From Porticoccus sp. W117 (lineage in GTDB: Bacteria; Pseudomonadota; Gammaproteobacteria; Pseudomonadales; Porticoccaceae), in assembly GCF_030341905.1 (NCBI RefSeq), contig NZ_JATAAF010000001.1, positions 1-64,000 on the forward strand: a stretch of DNA of 64,000 bases, given 5' to 3'. The notes under the pieces are model-generated. The model saw only the letters and a program-made list of their open reading frames with translations. It did not search any database and was not told the origin of the DNA. Both the position numbers and the translations under genes were made by a program. Shown one piece after another: positions 32,865-40,557 of this stretch (position 1 is the stretch's first letter; each line of letters opens with the position of its first letter).

Positions 32865-34876
32865 TCGTCAGGGTGTTCCGGCTGCTGACTTTCAGATTGA
32901 GACTGAGGGGCTTGCGGGCGCGGCTCTTGCCATTCTGGCAGCACCGGGATTCTCTGCTTGTCCAACCAACCGCTGCTGCCGCGTTGCATTTCCAACTGGC
33001 GTTGGCGAATAAAATCGTATTTCTCGGCGGTAAAGTCGTAGGTGTCCTGCTCGTCGTGGAGAATACGAGCGCGGATAAACACCATCAGGTTGGTCTGGCG
33101 CAACTGCGTAGTTGTGGAACGGAACAAGCGGCCCAGCAGTGGAATATCACCCAACAACGGCACCTTTCTTTCGTTATCGGTAAGGTCGTCCCTGATCAGA
33201 CCACTGAGCACAATCATCTCACCATCGTCTACTCTGACGGTTGCTGTGATATCCCGTTTGTTAGTAATCAGATCAGAGGCCGCACTACTATTGCTGATAC
33301 TGGAAACCTCCTGATAGATTTCCAGTTCCATGCTGCCGCCGTTGTTGATATGAGGGGTGACTTCCAGGCGAATACCCACGTCTTCCCGTTGAATGGTCTG
33401 GAATGGATTGGTGCTGTTATTATTACCGCCATTATTGGTAAACGAACCGGTAAGAAAAGGCACCTGCTGACCGTTATTAAAGATCGCCTCGCTGTTATCC
33501 AGGGTAATCAAGTGCGGTTTTGCCAGAATAGTGGAATCATCATCGTTGTGCAGGGCATTGAGCACAACCGCAAAATCCACTGTGCTGCCCACACGACCCA
33601 CTCCAATGGTCTGACCGGGAATACCCGCCAAAGCGCCGGTAATTGACAGGTTATCGTCATCGTTGGAACTGCTGCTGTTGTTGTTATTTGCAATTGCGCC
33701 TGCCAGTGCCCCCAAGCCACCGCCGTTGTTGGCGGAGCTGCCAAAGGTGCCTCTGTCCTCATCCGTATAGACCCATTCAATACCCAGATTGCGATCGACA
33801 GTATCGTTCACCTCGGCAATCACCGCTTCGATAATCACATTGGAACGGCGAATATCCAGGCGCTTTACAACATGCAGCAGTGAATCCAGAGTGTCTCCCT
33901 GGGCAGTGATAATCAAGGAGTTGGTATCCACATCCGCCACCACCGCAGAACGAGTTTGCTGCTGTGTTTGCTGGCCCTGCTCCAGATTGGAAATCACACC
34001 GGAAAGCACTTCTGCCAGTGATTCTGCGTTAGCGTGTTGCAGGTAAAAAGTGCGTATGTTGCCGGTTTGCTCGCCGGGGCGATCGAGCTGGCGAATCAGG
34101 TTTTTCGCTTCCTCACGGGAGAGTTGATCGCCTTTCAACAAAATAGAATTGGTGCGGCTTTCGGCCACCATAATCAGCTGTTTCTGCTGATTATTGGCAT
34201 TGCCTTCACCCTTGTTCAGTTTTTCCAGCAGGGTAACCAGTTCTTCCGCGTGGGCGTGGTGCAGCTCCACCAATTCGGTTTCCGTTTTGGAGGCTTTATC
34301 CAGCTGGCGAATCAATCGCTCAATGCGCCTAACATTGGCAGCGGTGTCGGAAATAACCAAAGTGCCATTGGTGGACGCCGCCAGGTGAGCATGCTGAGGC
34401 ACCATAGGGCGCAATATAGGCAGCACTTTGGCGGCTGACACGTGGTTGAGTTCGATAATGCGGGTGACAAAGCCGTTTTCACTGGCGGGCTGGGTATTTG
34501 CACTGGCAGGTGCTGTGCGGGCTTTTTTGGCGGGGATTACCCGCAATACGCCATTGCTGTTAATGGCGGCAAAACCGTGCACATCCAGCACATTAACAAA
34601 CAGGTCGTAGAGTTTTTCCTGGTTCAGTGGCACTCGTGAAATAACGTCGACCTTGCCTTTTACCAGCGGGTCGATAATCACTGACTCTGCCCCCAGAGTG
34701 GCGCTGACAAAGTGGATTACTTCGCGAATATCCGCATCGCGAAAATTGGGCGTCCAGGTTTTCTCTGTAGTGGCCTGTTGAGCAAACGCACCCGTGCAAA
34801 CGACCGCTAGCAGTAGCGTCCGCAACCCGTTTCTTATCGTTGCGTGAAAAATTGTTGTGTGCAAAAGTGACTTCAC
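32861..34876 (-). CDS. gspD: Type II secretion secretin GspD
   Basis: This encodes 671 residues. GTG 34876 is preferred because GAGGAG is six bases upstream; the GTG at 34894 lies before that site. After the signal peptide (to about residue 36) come N0 (FRDADIREVIHFVSATLGAE), N1, N2 and N3 ring domains, then the secretin pore with VPFLTGSFTNNGG and the conserved RRDITATVRVDDGEMIVLSG region (seen as ITATVRVDDGEMIVLSGLI). A Ser/Gly/Asn insert (NNNNSSSSNDDD) lies in the N3-pore region. The C-terminus lacks an obvious S-domain of the pilotin type. It forms the outer membrane channel. Confidence 0.96.
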   Translation of the reverse strand: MKSLLHTTIFHATIRNGLRTLLLAVVCTGAFAQQATTEKTWTPNFRDADIREVIHFVSATLGAESVIIDPLVKGKVDVISRVPLNQEKLYDLFVNVLDVHGFAAINSNGVLRVIPAKKARTAPASANTQPASENGFVTRIIELNHVSAAKVLPILRPMVPQHAHLAASTNGTLVISDTAANVRRIERLIRQLDKASKTETELVELHHAHAEELVTLLEKLNKGEGNANNQQKQLIMVAESRTNSILLKGDQLSREEAKNLIRQLDRPGEQTGNIRTFYLQHANAESLAEVLSGVISNLEQGQQTQQQTRSAVVADVDTNSLIITAQGDTLDSLLHVVKRLDIRRSNVIIEAVIAEVNDTVDRNLGIEWVYTDEDRGTFGSSANNGGGLGALAGAIANNNNSSSSNDDDNLSITGALAGIPGQTIGVGRVGSTVDFAVVLNALHNDDDSTILAKPHLITLDNSEAIFNNGQQVPFLTGSFTNNGGNNNSTNPFQTIQREDVGIRLEVTPHINNGGSMELEIYQEVSSISNSSAASDLITNKRDITATVRVDDGEMIVLSGLIRDDLTDNERKVPLLGDIPLLGRLFRSTTTQLRQTNLMVFIRARILHDEQDTYDFTAEKYDFIRQRQLEMQRGSSGWLDKQRIPVLPEWQEPRPQAPQSQSESQQPEHPDE

Positions 34877-34900
34877 TACTGCTCCTCGATCCACTCGTGC

Positions 34901-35908
34901 TTACTCGTTAATTGCCTTGGCCAAGTTGGCCAAGTCGATATTCAAATTTACCTGACGGTTGCCCCGCAGCACCTGCATCTGCGCGGTTGGCGATTGCAGT
35001 ACTTCCAGGTAGAGCTGGCGCATCTGCTCCGGGTTCAGGCTGACCGGAGTGCCGTTGACCTCTGTCACTACATCGCCGGATTTAAAACCGAGCTGTTCAA
35101 ACTGCGCCAGGTTTTTTAGCGGCTTCACTTCAAAGCCTTTTTTATGGGGGGTTACCCGCACCACCTGTGCCAAGGTTTCCGGCGTTGGCAGTTCAACCAC
35201 AACGCTGCGCTCCGCAGTAGGCTGACTCACTGTCTGGGTCCGGGCCTGAGTCTGTGGCTGTGCAGTGCTGCTATTATTGACCACAGTATTCTGCTGCTGT
35301 GGGGTTTCCACCAACAACCCTTCGCCGTTCATTCCTTCAAACAACCAGAGCGATTCGTATCGCCCGGCATTGTTAAGAATCACACGCCGATCCAATACCC
35401 TATCCAAAGTGACATTGCGGCCCGCCGGTAACTTATCGCCAACCTTATAACTCTTGTGCTTGTTGTTGTGAGCAATCATGGCACTGGCCAGTTTTGGATC
35501 ACTGCTGTTCAGCACGCCGGTCAGTTTCAGTGCCAGCTTGGTATCTTCTGCTTCAATATTTTCATCCGGCAGCACAAAATCCACCGGCTGCTCCGCCGCC
35601 AACTCACCGGCGACCCCATAAACATTAAGCTGCAGTAGCTTGCCAACATCCACACCGGCCGCACCGCTGTTACCGTCACTTTGCGGCAAAGACAGAGTGG
35701 CTTTTACAACCTGCTCTTGTTTCTGCTCGGGCCACAGCGCCCAAAACAGTTTGGCCGCACTGCTGGCCAACACCAGCAACAGCAACACAACCACCACTCC
35801 CTGCCACCACAGCATCGGCACACGCTTAACGGCGGCAACAACATTGGATACCGCTCGCATGACCGTTGAATTGGGGTCGATTCCTGTTAGCAACTCGCTC
35901 TCCGCCAT
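34901..35908 (-). CDS. gspC: Type II secretion protein GspC
   Basis: This encodes 335 residues. One membrane helix at about 35-60 (WQGVVVVLLLLVLASSAAKL) is followed by the homology region (LKLTGVLNSSDPKLASAMIA) that binds GspD N0, a Gln/Thr-rich linker and a C-terminal PDZ domain (QLGFKSGDVVTEVNGTPVSL). GspC links platform and secretin and helps choose substrate. It is the first gene of gspC-N; its upstream region (35909-36200) also faces the regulator gene. Confidence 0.95.
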   Translation of the reverse strand: MAESELLTGIDPNSTVMRAVSNVVAAVKRVPMLWWQGVVVVLLLLVLASSAAKLFWALWPEQKQEQVVKATLSLPQSDGNSGAAGVDVGKLLQLNVYGVAGELAAEQPVDFVLPDENIEAEDTKLALKLTGVLNSSDPKLASAMIAHNNKHKSYKVGDKLPAGRNVTLDRVLDRRVILNNAGRYESLWLFEGMNGEGLLVETPQQQNTVVNNSSTAQPQTQARTQTVSQPTAERSVVVELPTPETLAQVVRVTPHKKGFEVKPLKNLAQFEQLGFKSGDVVTEVNGTPVSLNPEQMRQLYLEVLQSPTAQMQVLRGNRQVNLNIDLANLAKAINE

Positions 35909-36145
35909 CTGACAATCCCCCTTCGCGAGGGGGCCTCATTTAGAGCGCAAATTTATCTCAATCAAATGACAAAAAATGGTATTTGCGCACTAAATGACCA
36001 AACTGCAGGTATTTTCTTATCTTTTTCACCTATGCGACTGAACAGCATACCAAAATCTGCCAATAAGACCTATTCAATAAATGCCCTGCAAGAGTGTCAT
36101 TGCGACCAGTCACACAACCATTCAAGAGGATTTTGCAAATACGCA

Positions 36146-36159
36146 TTGACCCGCATCAT
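36146..36159. promoter_or_regulatory. Candidate Fnr/Anr site before the regulator-cydAB operon
   Basis: TTGAC-CCGC-ATCAT matches eight of ten defined bases of the Fnr consensus TTGAT-N4-ATCAA, about 42 bases upstream of the regulator gene. An fnr gene is in the same window, and bd-type oxidases are often under Fnr/Anr control. Judged by eye. Confidence 0.4.
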
Positions 36160-36200
36160 ATGAATTATTAAAATTTCAATAATTTCTGAAAATTCAAACA

Positions 36201-36758
36201 GTGAGCATTATGGATTTAACACCTTCCATTCAGAGTTTCGTTATGCACTTTGGCGAAATGGGTAGCCGCTGGGGCATGAATCGCACCGTCAGCCAAATTT
36301 ATGCGTTGCTAATGACCTCGGAGCAGCCGCTCAATGCGGATCAGATTGTTGAAACTCTGGGAATTTCCCGCTCTAACGTCAGCATGGGTTTGAAAGAGCT
36401 GCAATCCTGGAACCTGTTGAGGCAACACAACATTGCGGGCGATCGTAAGGATTACTACGGCACCCCGGACGATATCTGGGAAATCACCCGTACCCTGATT
36501 GAAGAACGCCGCAAGCGGGAGATCGACCCTACCCTGTCGATGCTGCGCAACCTGTTGATGAAAGAGCCTGCCAATGCCTCGGAGCAATACGCTCACCAGC
36601 GCTTCGAGGACATTCACAACATGATCGAGATGGTCACCGCCTGGAGCAACGACATGCAGCGCCTGAACTCCGACAGCCTGGCACAATTGATGAAGTTGGG
36701 GGCCGGCGTCAGCAAAGTACTCGATATCAAGGACAAAATCGCTGGCAAACGCAGCTAG
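36201..36758 (+). CDS. GbsR/MarR-family transcriptional regulator
   Basis: This encodes 185 residues (GTG 36201) or 182 (ATG 36210); no strong ribosome binding site helps choose. The winged helix is in the first half: NRTVSQIYALLMTSEQPL, NADQIVETLGISRSNVSM (recognition helix) and LRQHNIAGDRKDYYGTPDDI (wing). The C-terminal helices probably dimerise. It matches GbsR-like regulators that lie just before cydAB in many gammaproteobacteria. cydA follows 30 bases later, so it is probably in the same transcript and controls the oxidase. Confidence 0.85.
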   Translation: MSIMDLTPSIQSFVMHFGEMGSRWGMNRTVSQIYALLMTSEQPLNADQIVETLGISRSNVSMGLKELQSWNLLRQHNIAGDRKDYYGTPDDIWEITRTLIEERRKREIDPTLSMLRNLLMKEPANASEQYAHQRFEDIHNMIEMVTAWSNDMQRLNSDSLAQLMKLGAGVSKVLDIKDKIAGKRS

Positions 36759-36788
36759 CCATACGCCTAACCCCGAGGAATAGCCACC

Positions 36789-38159
36789 ATGCCCGAAGCC
36801 ACCGAAGGTGTTTTGATGCTGGCGCGCATCCAGTTTGCCGCCAACATCAGTTTTCACATTCTGTTCCCCACCATCACCATCGCCCTGTGCTGGATACTGC
36901 TGTTTTTTAAACTGCGCTATCGGGCAACCGGTGACGCCAGCTGGATGGATGCCTACACATTCTGGGTAAAAATATTCGCCCTCACCTTTGCGCTGGGAGT
37001 AGTAAGCGGCATCACCATGTCATTCCAGTTCGGCACCAACTGGCCAGGCTTTATGGAAACCGTCGGCAACATCGCGGGCCCACTTCTGGCCTATGAAGTG
37101 CTAACGGCGTTCTTTCTGGAAGCCACTTTTCTGGGCATTATGCTGTTTGGCCGGGGGCGCGTATCGGAGCGCACTCACACACTGGCCACTCTGCTGGTGG
37201 CTGTTGGCACATCCCTGTCGGCGTTCTGGATACTGTCTCTGAACTCCTGGATGCAAACCCCTACGGGCCACGAAATGATCGATGGTGTCGCTCACCCTGT
37301 GGACTGGTGGCAGATTATTTTTAACCCCTCACTGCCCTATCGGTTAACCCATATGTTGCTCGCCTGCGGTCTCACCGGCTCGTTTCTGGTGGCAGGCATT
37401 TCCGCCTACCGGAAATTGCGCGGTGACCAAAAGCCCGCCGTTGAAAAATCCCTGCGCACCGGTGTTGTGCTGGCGGCCATACTGATTCCCATACAGATAT
37501 TTGTCGGGGACTTGCACGGCCTTAACAGCTTCAAATACCAACCGGCCAAGGTCGCTGCCATTGAAGGGGTTTGGGAAACTCAGCGTGGCGCGCCGTTACT
37601 GCTGTTCGCCCTGCCCAACGAAACTACCGAACAAAACGACTACGCTCTGGGCGTACCAAAGCTGGCCAGTTTTATTCTGACTCACGACGCCGATGGCGAA
37701 ATCACCGGCCTCAAGGATTTTGCCGATCACCCGCCAGTGGCACCTCTGTTCTGGGGTTTCCGCATCATGGTGGGTGTGGGCCTGCTGATGCTTGCCTGTT
37801 CCTGGTTAGCCACCTGGCTGGGGCGCAAGCGCCGCGAGCTGCCGGTTTGGCTAACCAGGGCGCTGGTGGCAATGACCTTTTCCGGCTGGGTGGCCACCCT
37901 CGCCGGCTGGTATGTCACGGAAATAGGCCGCCAGCCCTGGCTGGTGCACGGTATTTTGCGCACTGCCGATGCCGCAGCCGCCATTCCACCGAGCAATATC
38001 GGTTTTACCCTGGCGCTTTACCTGTCACTGTATGCCGTATTGCTGGTGGCCTATGTGCACACCCTGTTCCTGATTGCCCGTAAGGCGGGCGCACCAGAAT
38101 CACAGCAGGCACCCACAACCCCCGCCATGGAACTTACTGTTAAGGAGAGCGGAGCATGA
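36789..38159 (+). CDS. cydA: bd-type quinol oxidase subunit I (CioA-like)
   Basis: This encodes 456 residues with about nine membrane helices. Haem ligand and quinol-site motifs are FAANISFHILFPT (His for haem), VSGITMSFQFGTNWPGF, TAFFLEATFLGIMLFG, FVGDLHGLNSFKYQPAK and the GRQPWLVHGILRT segment. The Q-loop is short, as in cyanide-insensitive oxidases (CioA), so the E. coli CydA long-loop type is not meant. AGGAATAG precedes the start. It reduces oxygen to water with quinol under low oxygen. The stop overlaps cydB. Confidence 0.94.
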   Translation: MPEATEGVLMLARIQFAANISFHILFPTITIALCWILLFFKLRYRATGDASWMDAYTFWVKIFALTFALGVVSGITMSFQFGTNWPGFMETVGNIAGPLLAYEVLTAFFLEATFLGIMLFGRGRVSERTHTLATLLVAVGTSLSAFWILSLNSWMQTPTGHEMIDGVAHPVDWWQIIFNPSLPYRLTHMLLACGLTGSFLVAGISAYRKLRGDQKPAVEKSLRTGVVLAAILIPIQIFVGDLHGLNSFKYQPAKVAAIEGVWETQRGAPLLLFALPNETTEQNDYALGVPKLASFILTHDADGEITGLKDFADHPPVAPLFWGFRIMVGVGLLMLACSWLATWLGRKRRELPVWLTRALVAMTFSGWVATLAGWYVTEIGRQPWLVHGILRTADAAAAIPPSNIGFTLALYLSLYAVLLVAYVHTLFLIARKAGAPESQQAPTTPAMELTVKESGA

Positions 38160-39163
38160 CCGAAGCCAGTGTATACCCAGCTATTTTTGCCGGGCTGATG
38201 GGCTTGGCCATGTTGGTTTACGCCATACTGGATGGCTACGATTTGGGAGTAGGCATTCTGCTGCCTTTCAGTAAAAACGCCAGCAATGATCAACAGAGAG
38301 ATCGCATGATCGCCTCCATCGGCCCTTTCTGGGACGCCAACGAAACCTGGCTGGTTCTGGCGGTGGGCATTTTGCTGGTGGCCTTTCCTCAGGCTCACGG
38401 CATTATTCTTGGCGAGCTCTATTTGCCTGCAGCACTATTGTTGGTGGGGTTGATTTTGCGCGGGGTGTCCTTTGATTTTCGAGCCAAGGCGGCGGTTTCT
38501 CACAAACGCCTGTGGGACCATAGTTTCCGTATTGGCTCTGTTATGGCCACCTTGGCTCAGGGCTATATGTTTGGTCGCTACGTGCACGGTTTTGATACCA
38601 GCCTCAGCGCTTATGGATTTGCCGTTCTCAGTGCCATTTGCGTCACCGCTGGCTACCACTTTATCGGTGCTTGCTGGCTGATTATGAAAACCGATGGCGA
38701 CTTGCAAGCCAGAGCAACGAAGTGGGCCCGGCGCAGCCTGTGGATTATGGCAGCCGGAATTGTCGCTGTTTGTATCGTCAATCCGTTGATCAGCGAGCGC
38801 ATTTACAATAAATGGTTCGCCCTGCCTAACCTGCTGTTGCTGGCACCTATTCCTGTAATGACATTTGCGCTGGTGTTGGTGACCAACCAATTTTTGAAAG
38901 GCTTCCCATACAGTAGCGACCGTTTTTGCTGGGTGCCATTCGCCAGCGCCGTGGTTATTTTTATACTCAGCTTCCACGGTCTGGCTTACAGTTTCTTCCC
39001 TTACATTGTTCCAGAGCAACTCACCATTTGGGAGGCCGCCAGCGCCACCGCCTCATTGAAATTTATGTTGGTGGGCGTAGTGATCACTGTACCGGCCATT
39101 ATTGGCTACACGATTTATTCCTATCGGATTTTTTGGGGGAAATCGAAACAGTTAACTTACTGA
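38156..39163 (+). CDS. cydB: bd-type quinol oxidase subunit II (CioB-like)
   Basis: This encodes 335 residues; it starts with MTEASVYPAIFAGLMGLAML and has GYDLGVGILLPF and DANETWLVLAVGILLVAFPQ (quoted part), the usual CydB signatures. About eight to nine membrane helices. ATGA overlap with cydA. No small CydX- or CioZ-like subunit is found in the 47 bases before the convergent redoxin gene. Confidence 0.94.
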   Translation: MTEASVYPAIFAGLMGLAMLVYAILDGYDLGVGILLPFSKNASNDQQRDRMIASIGPFWDANETWLVLAVGILLVAFPQAHGIILGELYLPAALLLVGLILRGVSFDFRAKAAVSHKRLWDHSFRIGSVMATLAQGYMFGRYVHGFDTSLSAYGFAVLSAICVTAGYHFIGACWLIMKTDGDLQARATKWARRSLWIMAAGIVAVCIVNPLISERIYNKWFALPNLLLLAPIPVMTFALVLVTNQFLKGFPYSSDRFCWVPFASAVVIFILSFHGLAYSFFPYIVPEQLTIWEAASATASLKFMLVGVVITVPAIIGYTIYSYRIFWGKSKQLTY

Positions 39164-39210
39164 GAGGTCACCCCAAAACACTGAAATATCGTGCCATGTG
39201 GATTACCTAG

Positions 39211-40476
39211 TTAGTCGCCCAACAGTTCCGACAATTTGTAATCCAGTGCTTTCTGGCGCAAATCCTTTGCCACAATTCGCCCGGTTTTGCCCTCTACCAG
39301 GTAGTTTGCCGGTATCCCCTGAATGCCATACATCTCGGCAACCGGGCTGGAAAAGGCCTTCAAATCGCTTACATCCAGCCATGGCATGGCTTCTTCTTCA
39401 GAAGCCTCTTGCCAGTTTTCTTTGTCGTCATCCAGACTGAAAGAAACAATTTCAAAGCCTTTGTGGTTAAAACGTTGATAAGCGGTTTTCATATGGGGTA
39501 TTTCGTCCCGACACGGGCCACACCAGGAAGCCCAGAATTCCACCAGCACCAAATTGCCATCAACAAGTGCATCCTTCAGTTGAAACGGCTCGCCAGCCAG
39601 TGTGTGTGCGCTAAAGTCCTTTATCAGGGTGCCTACTTTGATACTGTTTGCCCGTTTTTCAGAAGCCAGCCTGGCCTGAATGCGTTTGATGTCGCTAAGG
39701 AGTGGCCGATAAGTCGGTATCTCGTTTTTCAAATGGCTCAGGCGCGATAACCTTTCCAGTGCGGACAAACCATTTTCAAATGCGCCAATGGCCAGATAGC
39801 GCGCTACCGGATTCGGATCGGTATTGGCAACGGACATAATTGTGTTGCGGGTTTTATCTTCAATCACTTTGGAAAGCACAGCATATCTGGCATATAGCTC
39901 TTGCTGTTGGCTGGCAGATACGCCCGCTTGATGCCGGGATACCAGCTCCTGCTGTTCTTGCTTCGCCTCAACCAACTCCGGGGCATTCTTCCAGGAGGTG
40001 TATATCTTGCTGTAGAAGTAGCCACCTGAAACAGACTTGGCGTTCACGTCCACCTGTACATGCCCAGGCTCTAAAATCAGGCCATCTACTTTGGCCAGCG
40101 TCAGGCGACCATTTTTGCCATTAATCGCCAGCCCTACGGAGTGAACCTCTTTGACAGGTACCTCCAGTTTGAATTTGCCATCTATAACCGGCACGCTTTG
40201 CAGGTTGGTAACAAACTCGCCAGATTTATTGTCCGGGTCAGCAAAGCACCAAAGCGTCGCTTGCAAATCAGAAGGGTCTGCGCCCAACTCCCTCAGTTGT
40301 TCAACAAACCTGAATGTTCCGGTTACCACCATAGACTGAGGCTGTTCTTGCCCGTCCGGATTGAACCACCACTGCTCTCCGATATCTTTCTTTGCTTCCG
40401 CCTTCGCGGATTCCACTGAACCCGGAAAGCCACAAACCGATAGCAAAAACATCAAACTCAAAAGATTATTTTTCAT
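39211..40476 (-). CDS. Exported TlpA-type thioredoxin with large N-terminal domain
   Basis: This encodes 421 residues from ATG 40476, seven bases after GGAGGG; the ATG six bases earlier is too close to it. A signal peptide (MKNNLLSLMFLLSVCGFPG) is followed by about 260 residues of beta-rich then helical sequence reminiscent of the DUF4369-helical region of Bacteroidetes TlpA proteins (VPVIDGKFKLEVPVKEVHSV). The redoxin domain is in the last 140 residues with FWASWCGPCRDEIPH and GIQGIPANYLV (cis-proline). It is the last gene of the strand run with cassette 2 and convergent to cydB. A terminator stands between it and the receptor gene. Confidence 0.87.
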   Translation of the reverse strand: MKNNLLSLMFLLSVCGFPGSVESAKAEAKKDIGEQWWFNPDGQEQPQSMVVTGTFRFVEQLRELGADPSDLQATLWCFADPDNKSGEFVTNLQSVPVIDGKFKLEVPVKEVHSVGLAINGKNGRLTLAKVDGLILEPGHVQVDVNAKSVSGGYFYSKIYTSWKNAPELVEAKQEQQELVSRHQAGVSASQQQELYARYAVLSKVIEDKTRNTIMSVANTDPNPVARYLAIGAFENGLSALERLSRLSHLKNEIPTYRPLLSDIKRIQARLASEKRANSIKVGTLIKDFSAHTLAGEPFQLKDALVDGNLVLVEFWASWCGPCRDEIPHMKTAYQRFNHKGFEIVSFSLDDDKENWQEASEEEAMPWLDVSDLKAFSSPVAEMYGIQGIPANYLVEGKTGRIVAKDLRQKALDYKLSELLGD

Positions 40477-40489
40477 GCTCATTCCCTCC

Positions 40490-40527
40490 AAAAAAAGAAA
40501 AGGCCCACAAAAACCTACCTGTGGGCC
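40490..40527 (-). terminator. Rho-independent terminator after the cassette 2 receptor gene
   Basis: Minus strand reads GGCCCACA, a ten-base loop, TGTGGGCC (40527-40502) and then TTTTCTTTTTTT. It lies between the receptor stop and the redoxin gene's ribosome binding site, so redoxin expression is reduced or has another promoter. Confidence 0.87.
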
Positions 40528-40557
40528 AAGCGTTGCTTAATCAAAATTAAAGTTTGT

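Noticed and set aside
32759-33646. A 295-codon plus-strand frame opposite gspE and gspD
   Set aside because: Antisense to two strong gsp genes and without any recognised motif.
37571-38083. A 170-codon frame inside cydA
   Set aside because: Other-frame shadow of cydA with Arg/Ala-rich low-complexity sequence.
39164-39210. A CydX or CioZ small subunit after cydB
   Set aside because: Only a four-codon frame (MWIT) is found before the convergent gene.
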